From: Bacteroides caecimuris
GTDB lineage: Bacteria > Bacteroidota > Bacteroidia > Bacteroidales > Bacteroidaceae
Assembly (NCBI RefSeq): GCF_001688725.2
Contig: NZ_CP015401.2
Coordinates: 992,001-1,056,000 of the forward strand
Length of the DNA stretch: 64,000 nucleotides
Reading direction: 5' to 3'
In this document: piece after piece, positions 17,277-28,235 of the stretch
Layout of the letters: every line of letters begins with the position of its first letter
Position numbering within the stretch: the stretch's first letter is position 1
The notes under the pieces: generated by a model
Told to the model about the DNA's origin: nothing
Seen by the model: the letters and a program-made list of their open reading frames with translations, nothing else
Database searches by the model: none
Program-made: the position numbers and the translations under genes

Positions 17277-18563
17277 ATGTATATACACGAAAGAGACAAT
17301 TGGACTGCATTCCGTTGGAATGCGACTGAACTAACGGCACTTCTTGAAGAAGTGAACCGTAAACAGGGCTTGTTGTATGGCAGACTTGCTTCACTTGGCT
17401 TTGATAGCAAATTAAAAGCGATGGCGGAGAATCTGACGTATGACGTAGTTTATTCGTCAGAAATAGAAGGAATACGATTGAATGTAGATGAAGTACGTTC
17501 ATCCATTGCTCGAAAATTGGGTATAGAAAATGTCAAACAGACGGCATCATCGCACTACATAGATTCTGTTGTGGCAGTCATGCTTGATGCAGTAAATCAT
17601 TATGACCAGTTATTGACGAAAGAGAAAATTTGTGCATGGCAAACAGCATTCTTCCCGACAGGTTTCAGCGAGGGTTCGCAGATTGAAGTTGGACAATATC
17701 GTACAAACGAGGAACATATAGTTTCCGGGATGTTCGGTCGTGAGAAAATACATTATATTGCTCCCTCACCGGAACGTGTGGACGAAGAAATGGCTCATTT
17801 TCTTGATTGGTTCAATGGGAAAGAAAATATAAATTCGGTTATACGGTCAGCCATTGCACATTTCTGGTTTGTCAGCATTCATCCGTTTGAAGATGGTAAC
17901 GGACGCTTGGCTCGCATACTTTCTGATATGTTGTTGGCTCGTGCTGATAAGAGCGAGTTCAGATTTTATAATATTTCCTCGCAAATAAATCAAGATAAAA
18001 ACCACTATTACGACATTTTGGAAAAGGCTCAACACGGCGATGGCGACATTACAGAATGGATATACTGGTATGCAAGTATGTTGTCGGTTGCACTTGACGA
18101 AGCGGAAAATATCGTCAGTACCATCTTGAACAAAAGTTTCTTTTGGCAAAAGGCTTCTTCTGTACCACTTAGCCAAAGACAGACCGATATGCTGAACTTG
18201 TTCCTTGATGGCTATGAAGCAAAGATAACTTCCAAAACTTGGGCATCCTTGGCCAAATGTTCCAAAGACACAGCCATACGGGATATTCAAGACCTCGTGG
18301 ATAAGGATATTCTTCGAGAAGATATTCCCGGAGCCAAACGACCGAGCTATTCCATTATATATGACCCGGAAGACATCACTGCCTTTTTCTCTGAAATCAG
18401 CATCGAACAGCAAAATGGAAATCAATACATCAAAGCCCTCTACAAGGGTAAGTTACAAGTATGCGAAAGAATTTTGCCACTTGATGCAGAGCGATTTGAA
18501 AAAGGCGACCTTCCATTAGAGAACCTGCTTGCCAAGTATTGTTCCTATTTAAGGATGAACTGA
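17277..18563 (+). CDS. Fic-domain AMPylase-like protein with N-terminal inhibitory helix and C-terminal wHTH
   Basis: 428 residues. The Fic motif HPFEDGNGR lies at residues 202-210 and fits adenylyltransferases that modify protein hydroxyls with AMP. The auto-inhibitory motif SSEIEG (60-65) fits [S/T]xxxE[G/N], so this is an N-terminally inhibited (class II) Fic. The N-terminal region looks like DUF4172, and residues about 290-370 form a winged-helix-like domain (QTDMLNLFLDGY, TSKTWASLAKCSKDTAIRDI). It lies inside the invertible hsdS segment, 210 bp from cassette B. Regulation and target are unknown; a role in defence or as a toxin is inferred from context. Confidence 0.85.
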   Translation: MYIHERDNWTAFRWNATELTALLEEVNRKQGLLYGRLASLGFDSKLKAMAENLTYDVVYSSEIEGIRLNVDEVRSSIARKLGIENVKQTASSHYIDSVVAVMLDAVNHYDQLLTKEKICAWQTAFFPTGFSEGSQIEVGQYRTNEEHIVSGMFGREKIHYIAPSPERVDEEMAHFLDWFNGKENINSVIRSAIAHFWFVSIHPFEDGNGRLARILSDMLLARADKSEFRFYNISSQINQDKNHYYDILEKAQHGDGDITEWIYWYASMLSVALDEAENIVSTILNKSFFWQKASSVPLSQRQTDMLNLFLDGYEAKITSKTWASLAKCSKDTAIRDIQDLVDKDILREDIPGAKRPSYSIIYDPEDITAFFSEISIEQQNGNQYIKALYKGKLQVCERILPLDAERFEKGDLPLENLLAKYCSYLRMN

Positions 18564-18599
18564 AATGTCAGACACATTATAATTCTTAATTCACTTGTA

Positions 18600-19394
18600 T
18601 TAAGAATTTAACATCTCAATCGTTCTTACACATCCAAAATAATCCAGCACATAAAGAGGGAATGCGCTTAATACCGCAACTTCGGGACATTTATGGCAAA
18701 TGTGCTTTTCAAATTGCTTTGAAAAAATCACTTCCTGCGATATCAAAGTAGCAGGTAAAGCAAAAGTATTATTGACAAGATTATTAGCCTTGCATAAGTG
18801 GGCTGTAATCAGTTCTTGCCAGACTGTTTTCGTGTATGAGTTTATATTTGACAATTGTGGCTTGCTATCTATAGTAGCAACAATCTTGTAATGAGGCTCT
18901 TTCAAGCATTCGTCCTTGTCATGACATTCGTCTTTGTATGGACAATTCCTTCGTTTGCATTTTACTGTCAATGATTTGAAACTTTCCAAATTCTTAAAAT
19001 GTCGTATGGCTTCAACCATTGGATAACTGATGTAAAGCATTCCCTCCTCTGTTTCATCATTGAAAAAAGAAAGCATTTCTTTTATCTTATTGTCATCAGC
19101 CAATGTGGAGTGGGCATCATAATCAAAAAACAAATATATGTAGGCAAAACTGTCCCGATTATAATCTTTTAGAGTTTCGGCATTTTCGACAGTACGTTCC
19201 TTTAACAATGAAACGATATCTATTGAAAATCCTTTTTCTTCTTTAATAGTACGATACAATTGGTATATCTCCGCATCAAATACGCATTTTATGGCATGTC
19301 TAGCTCCTAAAAAATTACATTCTAATTTTTCGACAAGCTTATCCTCAGTTTTAGCTCCTTCAAAGATAAAAAGCGTTTTTTCCTTATTCATCAT
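18600..19394 (-). CDS. TOPRIM-like protein, partner of the adjacent ATPase (Abi/OLD-type)
   Basis: 264 residues from the ATG at 19394, which overlaps the ATPase stop in ATGATGAATAA and so suggests translational coupling; an upstream ATG at 19436 lies well inside the ATPase gene. The TOPRIM-like motifs are FIFEGAKTEDK (Glu) and YLFFDYDAHS (Asp-x-Asp). A Cys-rich stretch, CKRRNCPYKDECHDKDEC, lies near residues 155-172 and may bind zinc. ATPase plus TOPRIM pairs occur in AbiL, PARIS, Gabija and OLD-type anti-phage systems, where the TOPRIM protein is usually the nuclease effector. I cannot place it in one of these by eye. Confidence 0.6.
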   Translation of the reverse strand: MMNKEKTLFIFEGAKTEDKLVEKLECNFLGARHAIKCVFDAEIYQLYRTIKEEKGFSIDIVSLLKERTVENAETLKDYNRDSFAYIYLFFDYDAHSTLADDNKIKEMLSFFNDETEEGMLYISYPMVEAIRHFKNLESFKSLTVKCKRRNCPYKDECHDKDECLKEPHYKIVATIDSKPQLSNINSYTKTVWQELITAHLCKANNLVNNTFALPATLISQEVIFSKQFEKHICHKCPEVAVLSAFPLYVLDYFGCVRTIEMLNS

Positions 19395-20508
19395 AGAAAG
19401 CTCCTGCTCGATAGATTTTTTCAATGTTGTGACCAAAACGCAATTCTTTGTCTGTACAATCTGCCAAACACTTGATTTTGTTATTGTTTAGAATGAAATT
19501 GCAGTCTGGGCGCAAAAGGTCATTCGTCATCAGATATGTATTATGTGACGAAGTGAAAATCTGACAATCTAATGCAAACAATCGCTTGCATACTTCAAAA
19601 GCCAATCGGAAATGATAGAAAGCATCAAACTCATCTATAAAGACAAACGAGGCTTTATCCATGCGTTTCAGCCAAAAATATAATAATTGTAACGATTGTG
19701 TACCTGTTGATGCTACTATTCTGAATGGAACTTTATTTTTATCTATTTGGCAAAAAATCTGCTTATCCGTGGTATTGTGTGCAACAAACAGGAAAGTCTG
19801 GCCACTCACTTTTTGTAGAAAGTCTGAGAAATCATCAAGTAGGTTGTTTGTGATGATAAATTCATCCAACATTGTTGCATTTGTTTCAAGGCCGATAAAC
19901 TCACGAACATCAAGATTCCTGAACCAAAGCATAGTATTGACAAACCTATTGAGCTTGATTAAATAATGTTCTGAATTGAGCGGATAAGATGTAAGGAGGA
20001 AGTTGATTACGGACACATTATTGGCATTATTCTCAAGGTTCTTTTCTATACTTTCGTCCATAGGGAATTGCTGCTTGTCAATACGAAATGAGTTAGCTTT
20101 TCGTTCAAAGATATTCATCTTATTTACAAAAAGACTTTCCTCCACCAATACTCCGACAGCATTTTTTGCATAAATGTAATCTATTGTATCATTGTCAAAT
20201 CTGAATGTGTATTCGAATTTAACGACTCCGTTATTGTTACCTGCATATATGAAATTTACATAGTAATCTATTTTTTTCCATTTTGGGGATAAATGGTTCT
20301 CTATGTCGAAAATCGCTAAACTAAAATTCGTCTTACCGGATCCGTTAGGACCATATATGATGCCATTCTTTATGACCCCATCTTTTATCACAGATTTGTT
20401 AAACTCATAATTGGCAGGATTGGATAAATCCCACTCAATACGATTGGCGAATCCTCTATAATTTGTTACTGCAAATTTTGTTAGCATATTTATTTCAATT
20501 TGATTCAA
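19384..20508 (-). CDS. ABC/SMC-like AAA ATPase (AAA15/RloA-AbiL type)
   Basis: 374 residues; the start may be M8 (MLTKFAVTNYRGF, 20487). It opens with the YRGF-type strand of RecF/SMC-like ATPases, then Walker A YGPNGSGKTN (about 53-62), a signature-like STGTQSLQLLY, Walker B FVFIDEFDAF and the switch His in TSSHN. These mark an ABC-type ATPase of the OLD/RloA/AbiLi group that senses phage or DNA states. Its stop overlaps the start of the TOPRIM-like gene, so the two form an operon. It lies between silent hsdS cassettes and would invert with them. Confidence 0.75.
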   Translation of the reverse strand: MNQIEINMLTKFAVTNYRGFANRIEWDLSNPANYEFNKSVIKDGVIKNGIIYGPNGSGKTNFSLAIFDIENHLSPKWKKIDYYVNFIYAGNNNGVVKFEYTFRFDNDTIDYIYAKNAVGVLVEESLFVNKMNIFERKANSFRIDKQQFPMDESIEKNLENNANNVSVINFLLTSYPLNSEHYLIKLNRFVNTMLWFRNLDVREFIGLETNATMLDEFIITNNLLDDFSDFLQKVSGQTFLFVAHNTTDKQIFCQIDKNKVPFRIVASTGTQSLQLLYFWLKRMDKASFVFIDEFDAFYHFRLAFEVCKRLFALDCQIFTSSHNTYLMTNDLLRPDCNFILNNNKIKCLADCTDKELRFGHNIEKIYRAGAFYDE

Positions 20509-20618
20509 TTACAAAGATACGTATTATTTCGATTGTTCCGTAATTTTTTTACGGTAGTTTAATCGAATAAGTAGTTAAATCGCTTAAATGAACAAAAATT
20601 AGGGATAAATGGTTCTGA

Positions 20619-21233
20619 ATGTCTGCGATTATTGAAAAAATATTTAATGAACCCCATTCCAATAAGATACGTTTGGGTGATATTGGCTCATATATTCGTG
20701 GATTAACTTATAGCAACGATGACGTTGTTGAGCAAGATGGTGTTTTCGTTATGCGGTCTAACAATATTATCAACGGTAGTTCGCTTGATTACCAGCATAA
20801 TATTGTGTCTGTAAACAAGCAAATACTAACAGAACAACAGTTGCAAGATGGTGATATTATTATTTGTATGGCAAACGGAAGTTCTTCATTAGTTGGAAAA
20901 TCTTCTTTTTACGATGGTAATTGCTCAATACCTATAACTGTTGGTGCTTTTTGCGGTATATATCGTTCAAAAGAACCTATTGTGAAATGGTTATTTCAGA
21001 CAAGCAAATACCGTAGGTACATTGGGAACTCATTGCAAGGCGGTAATGGGGCAATAGCCAACCTGAACGGAGATGATATACTTCGTATGTCGTTTTCAAT
21101 TCCCGACGCACCAGCTAAGGATAATGGTGTAAAACTGCTCACATCGTTAGATACTCTATTGGAAAGCAATCTATTACTCTATGGTTTATACACTAAACAA
21201 AAGAAGTATTTGCTCCGTCAAATGTTTATATAA
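20619..21233 (+). CDS. Silent hsdS half-cassette C (TRD2 only)
   Basis: 204 residues: SAIIEKIFNEP, one TRD (IRLGDIGSYIRGL) and the C-terminal conserved helix ending KKYLLRQMFI. No TRD1. The first 19 bp (20621-20639) are repeated inverted inside the expressed hsdS at 21790-21808. It converges with the expressed hsdS; stop codons overlap in the TTTATATAAA palindrome. It has an ATG but no upstream coding partner, so it is probably a donor sequence rather than a gene. Confidence 0.8.
   Translation: MSAIIEKIFNEPHSNKIRLGDIGSYIRGLTYSNDDVVEQDGVFVMRSNNIINGSSLDYQHNIVSVNKQILTEQQLQDGDIIICMANGSSSLVGKSSFYDGNCSIPITVGAFCGIYRSKEPIVKWLFQTSKYRRYIGNSLQGGNGAIANLNGDDILRMSFSIPDAPAKDNGVKLLTSLDTLLESNLLLYGLYTKQKKYLLRQMFI
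20621..20639 (+). repeat. hsdS mid-gene repeat SAIIEK class, copy in cassette C
   Basis: GTCTGCGATTATTGAAAAA, identical to the reverse complement of 21790-21808. Inversion would exchange the 3' halves of C and the expressed hsdS, a segment of about 1.2 kb. Confidence 0.8.
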
Positions 21234-22425
21234 ACAAATGATGGAGCAAGTATTGCTTCTGGTTTGACAAGCAGGAAGCATACTTTTCTTCATTTTCTAT
21301 TTTATTCTCAATATTTCTAATAGTTTCCACTATGTGATGTTGTCGCTCTTTTGATGGAATTATAGTTTTCATATCAAGCCATTCTTCAACATTTATAGAA
21401 CGCCCATCTCGGATGCCGTAAGTGACAACAATCAGCGACTTGATAAATCTTTGCGAAGTGAAATAATATGACAGGTACCTAAACTCTAACAAATCATTTG
21501 GACGCAATATTGTATATGCAGGACTACACACACCATGCTTATCCGAAAAAGCAAAACCACCTTGAAATGAGCGCAAATGAATTACATAGTCGCCTTCTTT
21601 CACAATTTTGTAGGTGTTGATATTACTACGCTCAAATTGAATATCCAAGTTCAAATCTTCTCTATTTACCATTCCTTTTTCTTGGCTAGCCGAAAGGATG
21701 TTTAAATATTCAAGTTGCTTATTTCGCTCGTTGACAATTTCAAAAATTTGCCTGTATGAATACTCTCTGCCTTTTATGTCGGAGTAGAGTTTTTCAATAA
21801 TCGCAGACTTTAATTTTTTCAAGTCCTCAATGATTTTGTTTTGGGTGGCGATGCGTTCATCAAGAAACATTAATAATTTTGCTATCTTGGCTTGTTCTTT
21901 TTTGTCCTTTGGCATATAATGATGTGTGTGAAAGAAGTCTTGAACAGATATATTAAGGAGTCCGTGATTTCGAGCACCCTCTACGGCTATCTCAGAAACA
22001 CCTTTATGCCATTTAGGAGATTCAAAATATTGCAAAATGAAGTCTGTTTCTACATTATCTTTTGGAGCAAAACATATGTAAAGAGATGATAAGGCCCCTT
22101 GTTCATAATTATCCAATCTCTTTATAGCACCCCATGGATAGTCAGAAGAATAACTTTTATTGTATGCAAATTCTCCTTTTTTCAACAGGTAGTAGTTTGA
22201 CATATCAGTACTCGCCACAACCTTATTAAAGAATGTAATTTGGTCTACTAAACCATATTGAGCTGAAATGGTAAGGGGCAGTTTGGACAGGTTGTTTTTG
22301 TTTTTACGCATTACACGTTCTGTGAAACTATCCAATCTTATTTTCTTCCACTCTTCCGTAAACTCCGGAAATCTCAAATGGGGAACATTACATTTATTTT
22401 TATTGCTATTATTTGCCATAATCAT
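21226..22425 (-). CDS. hsdS: Type I restriction specificity subunit HsdS, expressed copy (D)
   Basis: 399 residues with two TRDs and two conserved helical spacers, the standard HsdS layout. The HsdM2S complex uses it to read a bipartite DNA target. The start (MIMANNSNKNKC) lies outside the 30-bp repeat and follows hsdM by 45 bp, so this is the copy at the expression site. The spacer reads LDERIATQNKIIEDLKKLKSAIIEK and holds two further repeat sequences. The C-terminus KQYLLHHLFI differs slightly from the other cassettes. Its allele would change by recombination with A, B or C. Confidence 0.9.
   Translation of the reverse strand: MIMANNSNKNKCNVPHLRFPEFTEEWKKIRLDSFTERVMRKNKNNLSKLPLTISAQYGLVDQITFFNKVVASTDMSNYYLLKKGEFAYNKSYSSDYPWGAIKRLDNYEQGALSSLYICFAPKDNVETDFILQYFESPKWHKGVSEIAVEGARNHGLLNISVQDFFHTHHYMPKDKKEQAKIAKLLMFLDERIATQNKIIEDLKKLKSAIIEKLYSDIKGREYSYRQIFEIVNERNKQLEYLNILSASQEKGMVNREDLNLDIQFERSNINTYKIVKEGDYVIHLRSFQGGFAFSDKHGVCSPAYTILRPNDLLEFRYLSYYFTSQRFIKSLIVVTYGIRDGRSINVEEWLDMKTIIPSKERQHHIVETIRNIENKIENEEKYASCLSNQKQYLLHHLFI
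21790..21808 (-). repeat. hsdS mid-gene repeat SAIIEK class, copy in expressed hsdS
   Basis: Exact 19-bp inverted partner of 20621-20639. Confidence 0.8.
21829..21849 (-). repeat. hsdS central conserved inverted repeat, right copy (21 bp)
   Basis: Exact inverted partner of 15800-15820. Confidence 0.75.
22361..22390 (-). repeat. hsdS 5' inverted repeat, right copy (30 bp)
   Basis: Exact inverted partner of 15265-15294, located just inside the 5' end of the expressed hsdS. Confidence 0.85.
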
Positions 22426-22470
22426 TTCTTTTTTGTAGAAAATAACATTAAGGATTTGTGAGTGTCAAAA

Positions 22471-24012
<1,542 letters not shown>

Positions 24013-24027
24013 ATGTTTAATATAATT

Positions 24028-26871
24028 TTATTCCCAGTTAAACAATTCTATTATTGAATGTAGTTTGCCCATTACCCTTTTTAGGAGCGTTCGACGCGCT
24101 TTTAATCCTATTCTTTTCTTTTTGATGGCTTCCTGAAGTATTTCTGTTTTTTCTTTTTGTAAGAAATCGTATTCATTCAAAAATTTGATGAGAGCTTCTT
24201 TGTCAATATCTTCTTCCGCCGCCAAGTCTTGAATAGCATTATTGCGTTGTTGGCTGACATAGTTCGCAAGTCTGCTTTCCAGATCAATTGAACCATCTGC
24301 TTTGGATTTGCTAAATCCATCTTTATCATTATCTATATTCTGACGGATAAATCCATCTATAAGTTTTGCTTTATTACGCATGACAGCATCTTTTATCATA
24401 GTATCTAATATCTGCTGGCGTCTTTCTTGATAATCATTACTTGAAGGATCCAAGTCATTGATAAGCGTTAGAATATAAGCTACATTTATTACATCGCTGT
24501 GAAGCAGCTCTAAGCAGAAGTCAATATCGTCTAGAGTTCTTTTATCTTCTCCATAGGGAGGCACATCTGTGTCTCCTGTATTTTTCTTATCATCGGGATT
24601 GGGATTGATAACACCGGTGGTAATATCCAAATATTTGCTTCGAAAATCCATGAATTCTTGTTCTGATAGAATGAGTTCTTTATCATCAGGTTCAAAATCT
24701 TCATAGATTTGCATCTCTGCTCGTTTTTTTATAATTTCACGGAAAGCTAATACAAAATCTCTTTTTTCATATTCGCTTTGTAACCTGTCGATACTTTGTA
24801 CATCTGGATATTTTTCTTTAAACTTCAAAGATAGCTCATTGAACTTTTCTTTTACTACAGGAAAAGGTTCACGTAGAATAGTATCTGCTGGATTATTATT
24901 ACTAAATAATTTTATAGCAGCGTCTACGTTACTTTTTAAATCACGGAAGCATACGATTTTCCCGAAACGTTTCTTTTCGTTCAATATGCGGTTAGTCCGG
25001 CTAAAGGCTTGTAGTAATCCATGATATTCCAGGTTTTTGTCAACGTATAGGGTGTTCAATTTTTTAGCATCAAAACCAGTGAGAAACATGCCCACGACAA
25101 GAAGTAAATCCAAAGGTTCCATATCTTTCTTTTTTTTCTTCATGCGTAGGTTTATATCATCATAATAGGCACTAAAATTATCAGTTGTAAAAGATGTACC
25201 GAACGTATTGTTGTAGTCATTCATAATAGCTTGTAGTTCATCTGCTGTGACTTTTTCGTTGGCATAACCTTGGTTCATTCCTGTTTGTCCGTCATCTTGA
25301 CTACTGTTAGCGGCGTAAGTAAACACTGCTCCAATCTTTATTTTAGGATTGAGTTCTTTGAATATTTTGTAATATTGCAATAGCATAGGAACAGACTGGA
25401 TTGCGAACAGTGCGTTGAATTCTCTATTTACTGTTGATTTATTGAAATTCGTAAGAATGAATTTAGCAATTTCTTTCATGCGGGCTTCATTCATATAATC
25501 GATGCCAGTTTCATCCTTTCCTTTATAGTATTCAACCAGAAATCCGAGTACATTTTCATCAGCAATGGCATCTTTGATGAGATAGCGATGAAGGCAGTCA
25601 CTAAATATTTCTTTTGTAGTATGATCTTGTTTGGCGTTTTCTACAAATATAGGAGTACCTGTGAATCCGAAAATTTGAAGATTACTGAAAAACTTGACAA
25701 TATTTTTATGGCAGTCACCAAAATGGCTACGATGACATTCGTCGAAAATCATCACTACTTTTTGGTGGCGTACTTCTTGAAGATGTTTGTTATAATAATC
25801 TTTTGTAATGGCACAATTTAATTTCTGAATAGTAGTAATTATTATTTTAGAATTTCCACTTAACCGTTTGATAAGTTCATAGGTGTTGTCTGTTCCATCA
25901 ACAGCACCCGGTTCAAATGCTTCGTATTCTGATTGGGTCTGTGTGTCCAGGTCATGTCGATCGACAACAAACATGACTTTATCAATGCCATCAAGTTCTG
26001 AAACTAATTGGGCAGCCTTGAATGATGTTAATGTTTTCCCTGCACCTGTAGTATGCCATATGTAGCCATTTTTATTAGAATTTTGTACCCGTTCTAATAT
26101 ACGCTCTACTGCATAAAATTGATAAGGACGAAGTACCATCAGGCATTTGTCGCCCTCATGTAATACAATGTATTTGCTTATCATTTTCCCTAGATTGCAT
26201 TGATCGAAAAAGAAATAAGCAAATTTACTTAAATCATTGAACGGTATATTTTCGGCATCTGTCCAATTGAAAGTAAACTTATAACCACCATTAGGATTAT
26301 TGGCAAAATAACGTGTGTTTACGCCATTGGAAATGATAAATAATTGTACATAATCAAATAGTCCATGAAATGAAGTTTTATGATAACGTTGAATTTGGTT
26401 ATATGCTTCTTTTAATTCAACTCCTCGTTTCTTTAGTTCTATCTGTACTAGTGGTAATCCATTAATTAAGATAGTTACATCATAACGACATTTTTTTCTC
26501 CCTTCTATCGTTATTTGATTGGATACTTGGAATTCATTTTGACACCACTTGCTCTTATTTAAGAATTCGACCCAAATACGTTCCCCGTCTTCTGTCTCGA
26601 GAGGATATAGGTCACGGAGTTTTTTGGCTTTCTCAAAGCGTGTTCCGCCTTCTAGATAAATACAAATCTTATCAAACTCTTTATCTGTAAAATGTTCTCT
26701 TTTATGTAGGGCGAGTTCTTTTTTATTGTGCTTTTCAAGTTGCTTTTTAAAATTAGCATACAGATTTTCTTCTTCCTTAATAGAAATGTATTCATAATTC
26801 ATTTCCTGTAAGGTTTTTATTAATCCGTTTTCTAATACTTGTTCACTTTGAGTAACCATATATTGTCGCAT
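24028..26871 (-). CDS. hsdR: Type I restriction endonuclease subunit HsdR (EcoR124-like)
   Basis: About 947 residues; translocates DNA with ATP and cleaves it. A PD-(D/E)xK nuclease is near the N-terminus (CRYDVTILINGLPLVQIELKK). The SF2 motor shows Walker A WHTTGAGKT, box II FDECHR and motif III GFTGTP. The frame is open to 26913, but that first codon is TTG and overlaps a -7 element (TAACTTTG, 26911-26918), so I place the start at the ATG 26871 (MRQYMVTQSEQ); 26859 is also possible. First gene of the operon. Confidence 0.92.
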   Translation of the reverse strand: MRQYMVTQSEQVLENGLIKTLQEMNYEYISIKEEENLYANFKKQLEKHNKKELALHKREHFTDKEFDKICIYLEGGTRFEKAKKLRDLYPLETEDGERIWVEFLNKSKWCQNEFQVSNQITIEGRKKCRYDVTILINGLPLVQIELKKRGVELKEAYNQIQRYHKTSFHGLFDYVQLFIISNGVNTRYFANNPNGGYKFTFNWTDAENIPFNDLSKFAYFFFDQCNLGKMISKYIVLHEGDKCLMVLRPYQFYAVERILERVQNSNKNGYIWHTTGAGKTLTSFKAAQLVSELDGIDKVMFVVDRHDLDTQTQSEYEAFEPGAVDGTDNTYELIKRLSGNSKIIITTIQKLNCAITKDYYNKHLQEVRHQKVVMIFDECHRSHFGDCHKNIVKFFSNLQIFGFTGTPIFVENAKQDHTTKEIFSDCLHRYLIKDAIADENVLGFLVEYYKGKDETGIDYMNEARMKEIAKFILTNFNKSTVNREFNALFAIQSVPMLLQYYKIFKELNPKIKIGAVFTYAANSSQDDGQTGMNQGYANEKVTADELQAIMNDYNNTFGTSFTTDNFSAYYDDINLRMKKKKKDMEPLDLLLVVGMFLTGFDAKKLNTLYVDKNLEYHGLLQAFSRTNRILNEKKRFGKIVCFRDLKSNVDAAIKLFSNNNPADTILREPFPVVKEKFNELSLKFKEKYPDVQSIDRLQSEYEKRDFVLAFREIIKKRAEMQIYEDFEPDDKELILSEQEFMDFRSKYLDITTGVINPNPDDKKNTGDTDVPPYGEDKRTLDDIDFCLELLHSDVINVAYILTLINDLDPSSNDYQERRQQILDTMIKDAVMRNKAKLIDGFIRQNIDNDKDGFSKSKADGSIDLESRLANYVSQQRNNAIQDLAAEEDIDKEALIKFLNEYDFLQKEKTEILQEAIKKKRIGLKARRTLLKRVMGKLHSIIELFNWE

Positions 26872-26910
26872 TTTTAGTCCATAATCTAATAGATTAAGGA
26901 TAAAAGGGTT

Positions 26911-26918
26911 CAAAGTTA
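26911..26918 (-). promoter_or_regulatory. -7 promoter element of the hsdRMS operon
   Basis: On the minus strand this reads TAACTTTG, an exact TAnnTTTG, about 40 nt before the chosen hsdR ATG. A matching -33 box is not clear. Confidence 0.45.
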
Positions 26919-27035
26919 CAATTTTTTTAGTACAGAAAAAGAAAAAAGGTTTTAATATCTTGCTTTTCTACTAATTTGTGTCGTAAAACATTTATTTGTA
27001 ATATTGAATTGCTAATTCAATATTCTAATGATTCA

Positions 27036-27980
27036 TTATTGTAAATGTAATACTTCACTTAACTTATCTACAACAACTTTCTTCTCATTACTGCCAATAG
27101 TAGACAATCTCACCAACGGAATACCATACAACTCCAATATATGATCCTTCTTAACATCACGTTCCGCCTGCCTTGTCCCAAATTTGTGTCCTGAATCAAC
27201 ATATAAAGAGGTAAATGGCAAATGATATTCAAATGACGCATATTGATGTTCTCTTGCAGAATGTCTTCTCCCATTGATTCAGATGGTTGCGGGAATGGTT
27301 GCCTTTGGCGGTTCTTATGGTACGGATTACGTCCTTTTCTCCTTTATCACGTGTCATGATAACAAGATTCCCGCCATAAAATTTCTGATTGCAGAAGTTG
27401 ATGATTTTAGGGTGGCACCGATAATGCTCCCGTAATAAAGTCTGTGGTACATTCGGAATCACTTTGCAGACAGATTGTAGGAAACTCATACGGGCACAAT
27501 CATATTCAGCCTTAATCAGACATGCGTTAGCGATAAAGTCCAACTTTTTCCTTATCTTCTTCCGTGACTACATTGGGGAGCTGCATGGTGTCTCCGACAA
27601 TGATTGCATTTTTAGCGCATGATAATGCCAAAGCTCCTGTTTCTACCGAAACCTGTGAAGCTTCATCCATAATCAGATAATCATATACGGCATCCCGATG
27701 CAGGCTACTTACTGATGAAAATGTAGTGCTTAGTATAAATCGGATACTCTTTCTGTACTTCCCGCCAATTATCTTTCAAGTCTTCTAAAGTAAAGGCTGA
27801 TTTGTCATGATTATTGCCATAAGTACGGAATAACTTATTTTTCAGATACTTCATCGATGCATCAGCCATTTATTAGCCATTTCCGCTGCATCTTTGTTGG
27901 CTAGTTCCTTTTCTAATTTTCTAAATCGCTCTAAAATGGATAGTGTCTCGATGTTTGATAAGATTCTTCTTGGAGTGGCT
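27036..27980 (-). pseudogene. Broken SF1 (DNA2/UPF1-like) helicase with C-terminal DUF2726/DUF559-like region
   Basis: Pieces in several frames read in order as one helicase C-terminal half. First comes YDYLIMDEASQVSVETG (Walker B), then IIVGDTMQLPNV (motif III) near 27560-27690. Then LREHYRCHPKIINFCNQKFY (motif IV) at 27229-27543, and GHKFGTRQAERDVKKDHIL with LYGIPLVRLST at 27036-27221. Frameshifts and stops separate them and no Walker A remains. Such helicases often occur in defence islands; this one is dead. Confidence 0.75.
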
Positions 27981-28235
27981 ATTTGATAATTGGTAGGATC
28001 CGGTTTGTGTTCTTATTATTTATCGGTTATTTCGCAGATAAAAATAAGAGTAATTTCTTGAATACCCAAAATAGAAATGAAAAAAATGCAAAACTACTTT
28101 ATCAGGCTGTTTATTGCTGCCGGGTAGGGTGAGATTTCGTTTCATATAGCCGAACGTGATATAAGGCCTATGTTTTACTGATGAAATCATTATCTTTGCA
28201 ATGAAATGGAACTGTTAATTAACAAAGAAGATATT
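27981..28235. other. Intergenic region before the dehydrogenase gene
   Basis: No ORF, repeat or hairpin that I can support. Confidence 0.4.

Noticed and set aside
26872..26913. Upstream TTG start for hsdR
   Set aside because: The codon overlaps a -7 promoter element, so it would lie before the transcription start.
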